DNA from: RGIG5057 sp964642045
GTDB taxonomy: Bacteria; Bacillota; Clostridia; TANB77; CAG-465
Assembly (NCBI GenBank): GCA_964642045.1
Contig: CAZXLZ010000035.1
Coordinates: 1-12,086 of the forward strand
Reading direction: 5' to 3'
DNA length: 12,086 nt
Below, piece by piece: positions 1 through 5,550 of the stretch. The notes below the pieces were generated by a model that saw nothing but the letters and a program-made list of their open reading frames with translations, did not search any database and was not told the DNA's origin. Every line of letters begins with the position of its first letter. Position 1 is the first letter of the stretch. The position numbers were made by a program, and so were the translations under genes.

Positions 1-2
1 TA

Positions 3-200
3 GATGAAAAATATAGAAATATGGGAATTGGAACAGTAGCATTAAATATGATTATTGATATGGCAAAAAGTGGTAACAAAGATATGTCACTAGAAGTAAT
101 GGGTGATAATATTGCTAGAGATTTATATGAAAGATTAGGATTTAAAACGCATTATAGGAAAATGGTACTAAAAATAAACGATGATATATACGAAAATTAA
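3..200 (+). CDS. GNAT-family N-acetyltransferase, C-terminal part (5' end outside window)
   Basis: An open frame enters from the left edge and stops with TAA at 198-200, giving 65 residues. It contains the GNAT acetyl-CoA pyrophosphate-binding motif as YRNMGIGTVAL (the [QR]xxGx[GA] element). This is followed by a hydrophobic helix and the typical C-terminal NIARDLYERLGF segment, whose tyrosine is often the general acid in GNAT enzymes. By family knowledge it would transfer an acetyl group from acetyl-CoA to an amine. The substrate cannot be read because the N-terminal acceptor half is missing. A second, unrelated-looking GNAT lies at 11029-11472. The gene ends 22 bases before the next start, so the two may be co-transcribed. 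Confidence 0.88.
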   Translation, partial: DEKYRNMGIGTVALNMIIDMAKSGNKDMSLEVMGDNIARDLYERLGFKTHYRKMVLKINDDIYEN

Positions 201-222
201 ATATGTTATAAAGGAGAAGTTT

Positions 223-1029
223 ATGGAAAAAATTATAGTTTTAGGGACAGGCTCAGCAAGTGTAATAGAAAATTTTAATACATGCTTTATACTTGAAAAT
301 AGAAAAGGAGAATATCTACTAGTAGATACTGGTGGTGGAAATGGTATACTTAAACAATTAAGTAAAGCTAGTATTGATATAAATAAAATTCACAATATAT
401 TTATTTCACATAAACATATCGACCATCTTTTTGGAATGTTATGGATATACAGAGCTATAGAGATTTCAATTAAAAGAGGTACATATGATGGCATTTTAAA
501 TATTTATTGCCATGATGAAGTAGCAGAAATTATAAAAGAGCAGGTGCAGACCCTATTAAGAGATATTCACAAGCAGAATATGGGTAAAAGAATTTTCATT
601 AATGTTGTAAATGATCATGAAAAGGTAAATATTTTAGATTATAATATAGAGTTTTTTGATATAAAGTCTAAAAGCAGTAAACAATATGGTTTTAAGTTAA
701 CCTTAAATAATGGTAAAACTCTTGCTTTTTGTGGCGATGAACCACTAGAGGAAAGTCTATATGATGAAGTAAAAAATGTAGATTTTCTACTTCATGAGGC
801 TTTTTGCTTAGAAACTGAATCAGATAAATACAAACCTAGAGAAAAAAATCATGATACTGTAAAATCAGCAAGTATAAAAGCAGAAAATATTGGAGCTAAA
901 AATTTAGTACTTTGGCACACACAAGAAAATTTAGGAAAAGATAGAAAAGAGTTTTACATTAAAGAAGCAAAAGAAAATTTTACAGGAAATGTGTATGTTC
1001 CTAATGACTTGGAAGAGATAATTTTATAA
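223..1029 (+). CDS. MBL-fold metallo-hydrolase, RNase Z-like
   Basis: This is a 268-residue metallo-beta-lactamase-fold enzyme. The metal-binding signature HKHIDH is at residues 63-68 (H63, H65, D67, H68). Further likely ligands are D172 in CGDE, H191 in LLHEAF, H210 in the NHDTVK segment and H232 in LWHTQE. The HDTVKSAS-x-KAENIGAKNLVLWHT arrangement resembles the C-terminal half of tRNase Z, but the long flexible exosite arm of true tRNase Z is not evident. I therefore call it an RNase Z-like hydrolase of unknown substrate rather than rnz. An in-frame ATG at 181 would overlap the preceding gene by 20 bases and has no ribosome binding site. The ATG at 223 has AAGGAG at 211-216 with 6-base spacing and begins at the usual first beta strand (MEKIIVLGTGSA), so I chose it. 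It lies in an apparent operon with the GNAT upstream and pnuC downstream. Confidence 0.88.
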   Translation: MEKIIVLGTGSASVIENFNTCFILENRKGEYLLVDTGGGNGILKQLSKASIDINKIHNIFISHKHIDHLFGMLWIYRAIEISIKRGTYDGILNIYCHDEVAEIIKEQVQTLLRDIHKQNMGKRIFINVVNDHEKVNILDYNIEFFDIKSKSSKQYGFKLTLNNGKTLAFCGDEPLEESLYDEVKNVDFLLHEAFCLETESDKYKPREKNHDTVKSASIKAENIGAKNLVLWHTQENLGKDRKEFYIKEAKENFTGNVYVPNDLEEIIL

Positions 1030-1058
1030 AATATACAATTTTAATAAAGAGGTAAGTA

Positions 1059-1739
1059 ATGAAAATATTTAAAGATTGGAATTTATTTGAAAAAGCTCTG
1101 CTATTTTGTAGTATAGTGTTGGTCAGTTTCCTTGGCATAATATTTAATTCAAATATACTAATAACTTTTAGTTCCATTTTAGGCATAATAGCAGCACTTC
1201 TTATAGCAAAAGGTAAAAATTTAGGTTTAGTACTTGGCAGTATAAATACAATATTATATTCTATAGTATCATTTAACAATAAATTCTATGGAGAAGTAAT
1301 TATCTATATGTTTATGATGCTTCCTATGTACATTATAAGTATTGTTTCTTGGCTAAGACATCAAAATAAAAAGACAAGTTCAGTTGAAATTAATAAAATA
1401 TCAAGTATAGAATGGATAGTCGTAAGCTTTGTATTTATAATTTTATTTGGAGTAATATATATTTTCTTAAAGAAACTAAATACAAGTGAACTTATTATTT
1501 CAACTTTTTCTGTTATAGCAAGTCTATTTGCTATTTATTTACAATTAAGAAGAAGTAGATATAACTTTTATTTTTACGTTGTAAATGACATAGTACTTAT
1601 ATTATTATGGGGAACATCTTGTTTATCTGGAAATATTATAGTAGTGCCTATGCTTATGAACCCTGTACTTAATGCAATAAATGATGTATATGGTATAATA
1701 AATTGGAAAAGATTAGAACATCTGCAAAGTAAAAATTAA
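1059..1739 (+). CDS. pnuC: PnuC-family transporter (vitamin/nucleoside-type substrate)
   Basis: This 226-residue integral membrane protein has about seven hydrophobic segments, at roughly residues 12-30, 33-51, 56-72, 80-99, 117-137, 144-162 and 170-198. Family hallmarks are GEV-x-IY around 78-83, SWLRH at 97-101, the YxVND...LLWG segment at 173-185 and the C-terminal NDVYGIINWKR motif at 208-218. PnuC proteins move nicotinamide riboside or, in related subgroups, thiamine or other vitamins by facilitated diffusion. The substrate cannot be decided from this sequence. The start has AAGAGG at 1047-1052 with 6-base spacing, and the gene follows the MBL gene by 29 bases. Only 29 bases separate the genes, so there is no room for an upstream riboswitch. 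The last 24 codons and the downstream flank are repeated at 2749-2882, past the HD-domain gene. Confidence 0.85.
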   Translation: MKIFKDWNLFEKALLFCSIVLVSFLGIIFNSNILITFSSILGIIAALLIAKGKNLGLVLGSINTILYSIVSFNNKFYGEVIIYMFMMLPMYIISIVSWLRHQNKKTSSVEINKISSIEWIVVSFVFIILFGVIYIFLKKLNTSELIISTFSVIASLFAIYLQLRRSRYNFYFYVVNDIVLILLWGTSCLSGNIIVVPMLMNPVLNAINDVYGIINWKRLEHLQSKN

Positions 1740-1793
1740 CCATGATATGTAAAAAAAAAATTAGATGAAGTATATAATATTTATTTATATGTT
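1666..1793 (+). repeat. Direct repeat, left copy (3' end of pnuC plus downstream flank)
   Basis: This segment covers the last pnuC codons, the stop at 1737-1739 and about 54 bases of flank. It is repeated at 2749-2882. Aligned at offset 1083, bases 1666-1741 and 2749-2824 differ at only 3 of 76 positions. After an A-rich stretch with a 3-base length difference, a further 27 bases match exactly (1761-1787 with 2847-2873). Homology fades upstream of 1666. This copy keeps the functional coding sequence. Confidence 0.93.
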
Positions 1794-1819
1794 TGACCCT
1801 GGTTATTGCCTAATATTAC

Positions 1820-1848
1820 TTGACATAAATTCATAAAAATGTTATAAT
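1820..1848 (+). promoter_or_regulatory. Consensus sigma-A promoter for the HD-domain gene
   Basis: A perfect -35 hexamer TTGACA (1820-1825) and a perfect -10 hexamer TATAAT (1843-1848) are separated by 17 bases, the optimal spacing for the vegetative sigma factor. Transcription should begin near 1855 and give a leader of about 40 bases before the ATG at 1895. It lies just past the left repeat, so it belongs to the inserted HD unit rather than to the pnuC operon. Confidence 0.88.
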
Positions 1849-1894
1849 AATAAAGGTATGTATATAAAATATTAACAAATTTGGAGGTATTTTT

Positions 1895-2683
1895 ATGAAT
1901 GATATATTGTATGAGGCTTTACTTAAGTATGCTTCTAGCTACGATCTGACTGATCAAAGGGTGAGGCTAAAGATTTCGCATATGCAAAGGGTTCAAAGAA
2001 TATCACGGTTCGTTGCAAGAAAAATTGGTCTGAGTGATGAGTTAATCGAGGTAGCAAGTGTTATAGGCTTGCTCCACGATATAGGAAGATTCTATCAGAT
2101 TAAGAACTTTGGCACATTCAATGACCACGAAAGCATTGACCACGCTGAAGCAAGCAACATTGTGCTCTTCGCAGAGGGACACCTTGAAGAGTTTGTAGGT
2201 GTGGAAATGGCGAGACGTTACGGCGAGGTAATAAAAAAAGCTATATATTACCACAATAAGATAGCTCTTCCTAGCAATGCGAAAGAGTTTACTGAGGTTG
2301 AGCTTACTATGGCAAAGTTAATTCGCGACGCTGATAAGATTGATATTTTTAAGTTGCTTTTAGATACTGATTTTTCTGTGGTTTTTCAGCTTAAAGATGG
2401 TGCAGATCCAACAGCAATTACTCCTGAGATTGAGGAAGCTTTTTATAAAAAAGCACTTATTGATTATCGTCTCAGAAATAGCTACGTTGATGACTGTATT
2501 ACCAAAATAGCGTATGTATTTGATTTTCACTTTTCAGTAAGTCGTAAAATTCTGCTTAAGACAAGGTATCTTGAACGGCTCGTAGATAATCTTTTTGGAC
2601 AAGTGGACATAGAAGATGAGTTTACAAGAGATAAGATATGCAAAATATTGGATTTTGCTAAGAATTATTTAGAGACGGCTTAA
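1895..2683 (+). CDS. HD-domain phosphohydrolase
   Basis: This 262-residue cytoplasmic protein has a clear HD superfamily metal-binding pattern: H29 in SHMQRV, the H61-D62 pair in LLHDIGRF, H83 in the IDHAEAS segment, H120 in YYHNK and D145 in RDADKID. HD proteins hydrolyse phosphomonoesters or phosphodiesters of nucleotides or signalling nucleotides. The substrate here is unknown, and no RelA synthetase or GGDEF domain is attached. The start is supported by GGAGG at 1883-1887 with 7-base spacing. The gene has its own consensus promoter and a hairpin terminator immediately after the stop. Its base composition stands out: sample 60-base lines run from 33 to 43% G+C, against about 25% in lines of the ABC genes. 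It uses codons such as CTC, GAC and CGC that are rare nearby. Together with the flanking pnuC-tail repeats, this suggests acquisition from another source. Confidence 0.87.
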   Translation: MNDILYEALLKYASSYDLTDQRVRLKISHMQRVQRISRFVARKIGLSDELIEVASVIGLLHDIGRFYQIKNFGTFNDHESIDHAEASNIVLFAEGHLEEFVGVEMARRYGEVIKKAIYYHNKIALPSNAKEFTEVELTMAKLIRDADKIDIFKLLLDTDFSVVFQLKDGADPTAITPEIEEAFYKKALIDYRLRNSYVDDCITKIAYVFDFHFSVSRKILLKTRYLERLVDNLFGQVDIEDEFTRDKICKILDFAKNYLETA

Positions 2684-2689
2684 ATTTTT

Positions 2690-2720
2690 AGTACCCGTAG
2701 ATTATTCTGCGGGTACTTTT
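2690..2720 (+). terminator. Rho-independent terminator of the HD-domain gene
   Basis: The arms AGTACCCG (2690-2697) and CGGGTACT (2710-2717) are perfectly complementary. They extend inward by T-G, A-T and G-C pairs to an 11-bp stem with a six-base loop (2701-2706). A short T-run (2717-2720) follows. The hairpin begins seven bases after the stop codon. It is the only strong GC-rich terminator in the window. Confidence 0.88.
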
Positions 2721-2747
2721 CATGTCTAAAGCAATAGTATAAATAAA

Positions 2748-2822
2748 ATACTTTATGCAATAAATTATGTATATGGTATAATAAATTGGAAAAGATTAGA
2801 ACATATGCAAAGTAAAAATTAA
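2748..2822 (+). pseudogene. pnuC 3'-end remnant
   Basis: Twenty-four codons plus stop read in frame as the C-terminus of PnuC, ending in YGIINWKRLEHMQSKN. There is no start codon or upstream coding sequence. Compared with the intact gene, the three substitutions inside the clear match are all non-synonymous (N to Y, D to Y, L to M). The changed Asp belongs to the conserved NDxYG motif, as expected for an unconstrained fragment. Confidence 0.85.
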
Positions 2823-2882
2823 CCATAATATGTTCTTAAAATAAAATTAGATGAAGTATATAATATTTATTTATTATATGCT
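2749..2882 (+). repeat. Direct repeat, right copy (pnuC tail and flank)
   Basis: This is the partner of 1666-1793. It includes the pnuC stop (2820-2822) and continues into the same non-coding flank, with an exact 27-base match at 2847-2873. The two copies enclose the HD gene with its promoter and terminator, a segment of about 950 bases. No integrase, transposase or terminal inverted repeats accompany them. Confidence 0.93.
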
Positions 2883-2900
2883 TTATTTTTTAATTAGATT

Positions 2901-2955
2901 ATGGTAGAATTTTATCAAAGAAAATTCTATTATGCTTATTTTAGAAACATAATAG
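2901..2955 (+). promoter_or_regulatory. Two overlapping inverted repeats in the leader of the phosphoribosyltransferase gene
   Basis: TAGAATTTT (2905-2913) pairs perfectly with AAAATTCTA (2921-2929) across a 7-base loop. Two G-T pairs and two A-T pairs extend the stem to 2901 and 2933. CTATTATG (2927-2934) also pairs perfectly with CATAATAG (2948-2955). The two hairpins share bases 2927-2933, so they cannot form together. This could be an operator or a switching leader upstream of the start at 2983. It is AT-rich, so chance and weak folding are real alternatives. Confidence 0.4.
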
Positions 2956-2982
2956 TAGTATGATTTTATATTAGGAGGAACT

Positions 2983-3567
2983 ATGAAAACAAATTATAGA
3001 GAAATGAGCTACGAAGAATTTTTATCCCATATAGATAAATTATGTAAGAATTTAGAAAATTATTTGAAAGATAAAAAAATAAGAATAGACTATATATGCC
3101 CAATTTTAAGAGGTGGAATGGTTCCTGCTTCATATATTTCTGAAAGATTAAATATAGTAAAGATTTTACCTATAGGGGTTAAACATGTAAAATATAAAGA
3201 TGGAAGAGAAAGTATAGAAAAAATATTTGATCCATTTGAGCTTGATTTAATACAAAAAGATGAACCTGCGTTTTTGCTTGTAGATGAAAAACACTACTCA
3301 GGCAAAAGTGCGAAAATTTGTATAGATACGATTAAAAATAAGTATAAGAATGCTAAAATATTATATGTATGTATAGCTAAAAAGTATGGAAGTATTGATT
3401 TTAAAGATGAAGTCATATATGAAGATTCAGCATTTCTGTTTAAAGTTAAAGATAATATTTTAGATGAAAATTGTAAACATTTAGATATAGAGCCGGTATT
3501 TCCATGGCAAGTGTTAGAGTTTGAAATAAGTCATCCAGATGATTTAGAAGATAATATATTTTTTTAG
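2983..3567 (+). CDS. Phosphoribosyltransferase-like protein (purine PRTase related)
   Basis: This 194-residue protein has a type I phosphoribosyltransferase layout. A beta strand leads to ICPILRGGMVPA (residues 38-49), the pyrophosphate-loop region. FLLVDEKHYSGKS (97-109) sits where the PRPP-binding loop belongs, and FPW at 173-175 lies near the C-terminus, as in base-stacking hoods of xanthine/hypoxanthine-guanine enzymes. By family it would join a nucleobase to PRPP for salvage. The PRPP loop is atypical: the family consensus is VDD-x-x-x-TG-x-T, while this protein reads VDE...SGKS, so substrate and activity are uncertain. AGGAGG at 2973-2978 precedes the ATG. It is 17 bases upstream of the SDR pseudogene and probably co-transcribed with it. 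Confidence 0.75.
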   Translation: MKTNYREMSYEEFLSHIDKLCKNLENYLKDKKIRIDYICPILRGGMVPASYISERLNIVKILPIGVKHVKYKDGRESIEKIFDPFELDLIQKDEPAFLLVDEKHYSGKSAKICIDTIKNKYKNAKILYVCIAKKYGSIDFKDEVIYEDSAFLFKVKDNILDENCKHLDIEPVFPWQVLEFEISHPDDLEDNIFF

Positions 3568-3584
3568 AAAGAGAGGTATAGTTT

Positions 3585-4323
3585 ATGGATTTTAAAGATA
3601 AGGTTGCATTAGTTACAGGTGCAACATCAGGCATAGGAAAAGAAATTGCTAGAGAGCTATTAATAAAAGGTGCTAAAGTAATTGTGTGTTATGGACATAA
3701 TATAGAAAATTATAACAAGACAAAAGAGGAATTCAGTAGGTTTAAGGATAATGTTTCATTTATTAAAGCAGATATTTCAAATGAAGATGAAGTAATAGAT
3801 ATGTTTAGTAAAATAGATAGATTAGATTATCTAGTAAATAATGCCGGAACTAATATAGATAGCTATATTGAGAATTTTAATATAGACGACTTTAAAAAAG
3901 TTATAAATGTAAATTTAATAGGAAAAGTTATATGTACAAAACATGCAATTAAACTTCTTAAAAAGAGTAAATCTCCTAGTATAGTTAATATAGCTTCAAG
4001 ATTAGGAACAAGGCCATGTGCTGAATCTAGTGCATACTGCTCAGCAGAGGCTGGAATAATTAATTTTACTCGGAGCAAGTGCATTAGAGCTTTCTAAATA
4101 TAAAATCAGGGTAAATACAGTAAGTCCTAGTTTAACAATAACTCCACTTGCGCTAGATGGATGGACGAAAGAAGAAATAGAGCAGTATAAAAATACAAAT
4201 CCATTAAAAAGATTAGGCGAGCCTAAAGATATAGCAAATGCTGTGCTATTTTTACTTTCAGATGAGGCAAGTTATATAAACGGAGAAAATCTTGGTGTTA
4301 ATGGTGGAATCTTGCTTAAATAA
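3585..4323 (+). pseudogene. SDR-family oxidoreductase (FabG-like), frameshifted and active-site mutant
   Basis: The first frame (3585-4097) has the NAD(P)-binding TGATSGIG (11-18), NNAG (85-88), N110 and catalytic S138 and Y151, at the spacing typical of 3-oxoacyl-ACP reductase-like SDRs. It then runs out of homology after NFTR and stops. The rest of the domain continues in the next frame from about 4072 to the TAA at 4321-4323 (ALELSKYKIRVNTVSPS, then PLKRLGEP and a C-terminal NGENLGVNGG). One extra base near 4071-4075 (CGGAGCA) explains the break, and the second part has no start codon. In addition, the catalytic lysine of YxxxK is Glu: residues 151-155 read YCSAE, with codon GAG at 4047-4049. 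Two independent lesions make this a likely inactive gene rather than only a read error. Intact, it would have been an NAD(P)H-dependent reductase of about 245 residues. AGAGAGG at 3570-3576 precedes the start. Confidence 0.88.
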
Positions 4324-4363
4324 ATAGTAAGCATTAAAAGCTAAAAAGGAAGGTAGAATATTT

Positions 4364-4720
4364 ATGAATTATAGTTATGTTATGGGAGTAAAGAATATTG
4401 ATAAATTAAAAGAGAGTGGTTTTGAAGTAAAGTATTATGATGATGAATATGGAATATCATTTACAGATGATAAAATCAAATTATTTGAAGAATTTATTTG
4501 TAATTCATTAGAAAATGGATTTTGGAATGAATATTTAGGTAAAGAAATAGTATTTATTTTTAAATTTAATGATGGAAAAATAAAGAAATATATTGTAAAT
4601 GAAGAAAATAAATATGAAGTATTTGAGCTATGTTGCAAGTTTGCTGACTCTCAGTTTGAATCGTTTGATAAAATGCTAATAGATAATGAATTTTATGCTA
4701 ATACTTATTTTAAAAATTAG
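4364..4720 (+). CDS. Small conserved-looking protein of unknown function (118 aa)
   Basis: I do not recognise this family with confidence. The 118-residue product is acidic and probably soluble, with no signal peptide, membrane segment or cysteine-based metal site. It begins MNYSYVMGVKNIDKLKESGF, and aromatic residues are frequent (FWNEYLGKE, FIFKFNDGKIKKY). The alternation of short strands and a C-terminal helix suggests a compact alpha/beta fold. AAGGAAGG at 4346-4353 gives a good start at 10-base spacing, and codon use matches the neighbours. These features support a real gene. It lies 40 bases after the SDR pseudogene and 77 bases before the acetyltransferase, so shared transcription is possible but not shown. 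Confidence 0.75.
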   Translation: MNYSYVMGVKNIDKLKESGFEVKYYDDEYGISFTDDKIKLFEEFICNSLENGFWNEYLGKEIVFIFKFNDGKIKKYIVNEENKYEVFELCCKFADSQFESFDKMLIDNEFYANTYFKN

Positions 4721-4797
4721 ATTAGTTTAGAAGAGAAATTTTAGATGTGAAAATAAGAAACATACCTTATAAAAACAAATGAGTAGAAAGGATTTTT

Positions 4798-5535
4798 ATG
4801 AATAAATCATTTATAAAAGAAGATACAATAATAGAAGAAAAAGAGCTTGGAGTTACAGATTTAAAGAAAAAATTAACAGATGGTAATTTACTTGTAACTA
4901 AGCAGTCGCTTAATAATAATATAGATATAAGTATCGGTGCAATATTAAAAGATGTTAAAATAGTTTTAAATGGAAATAATAACACATTAAAAATAGAAGA
5001 AGGGGTACTTTTAAATGATTGCTCAATATACATGAGTGGAGATGAAAATAATGTTTATATAGGCAAGGACTGTAAATTAAGAGGTACGTATTTAATGTGT
5101 ATAGATGATAAAAATTCAATTGTTATAAGTGATAAAACAACAACTAATGGTGAGTTTTGGGGAAGTGTTTATTTTCATACAATGGAAGGTACAAGCATAA
5201 GTCTTGGAAGTGATTGTATGCTTTCTGGTAATATTATAATTAGAACAACAGATGGACATGCTATTATAAATAAAGATGGAAAAAGGTTAAATGTGCCTAA
5301 AAATATAGTTATAGGAAATCACGTGTGGATTGGAATGAATAATATACTTCTTAAAGGAAGTAATATTAAAGATGGCTGTATTATTGGTGCTGGCTCAGTT
5401 GTTGCAAAAGAGTTTTACAATCCATATTCGGTAATAGTAGGAAATCCAGCTAGAGAGTTAGATTCAAAAGAAGCTTTTGATTGGAAAAGAAGCAGAGGCT
5501 TTGATTTTTCAAGCAGTGATTTTAGAAATATGTAA
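4798..5535 (+). CDS. Left-handed beta-helix (hexapeptide) O-acetyltransferase, WbbJ-like
   Basis: The 245-residue protein ends in an unmistakable hexapeptide acyltransferase domain: TDGHAI with candidate catalytic H154, then IGNHVWIGMNNILLKGSNI (172-190), IGAGSVVAKE (196-205) and VGNPARE (214-220). The first 140 residues contain looser repeats of the same beta-helix type (SIGAILKDV, NVYIGKDC, SISLGSDC). Such enzymes acetylate hydroxyl groups of sugars, cell-wall polymers or small metabolites using acetyl-CoA, in the cytoplasm. No signal or membrane segment is seen. GAAAGGA at 4786-4792 supports the start. It is separated by only 15 bases from a heterodimeric ABC exporter, so acetylation of an exported compound or surface polymer is a reasonable inference. 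The acceptor is unknown. Confidence 0.87.
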   Translation: MNKSFIKEDTIIEEKELGVTDLKKKLTDGNLLVTKQSLNNNIDISIGAILKDVKIVLNGNNNTLKIEEGVLLNDCSIYMSGDENNVYIGKDCKLRGTYLMCIDDKNSIVISDKTTTNGEFWGSVYFHTMEGTSISLGSDCMLSGNIIIRTTDGHAIINKDGKRLNVPKNIVIGNHVWIGMNNILLKGSNIKDGCIIGAGSVVAKEFYNPYSVIVGNPARELDSKEAFDWKRSRGFDFSSSDFRNM

Positions 5536-5550
5536 TTTTTTGGGGGAAGT

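Noticed and set aside
181..222. Upstream ATG at 181 as the start of the MBL gene
   Set aside because: It overlaps the preceding GNAT gene by 20 bases, has no ribosome binding site and adds 14 residues ahead of the normal first strand. The ATG at 223 is well supported.
1001..1279. Minus-strand open frames such as 1001-1279, 2042-2254, 4435-4638, 4767-5033, 6468-6698, 10962-11279 and 11167-11373
   Set aside because: They lie opposite strongly supported + strand genes, lack ribosome binding sites and show no recognisable domains. They are expected by chance in AT-rich coding DNA.
1740..1894. Riboswitch or second promoter upstream of the HD gene
   Set aside because: The interval is filled by the repeat flank and one consensus promoter with a leader of about 40 bases, too short for a known riboswitch aptamer plus switch.
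4721..4797. A hidden precursor peptide between the unknown 118-residue gene and the acetyltransferase
   Set aside because: The 77 bases hold no ribosome-bound start with a useful open frame; the one ATG at about 4744 is followed at once by a stop.
5536..5546. T6-G5 tract before the first ABC gene as a phase-variable switch
   Set aside because: The runs are too short for typical slippage switches. The G-run is better explained as the ribosome binding site, although its spacing to ATG is short.
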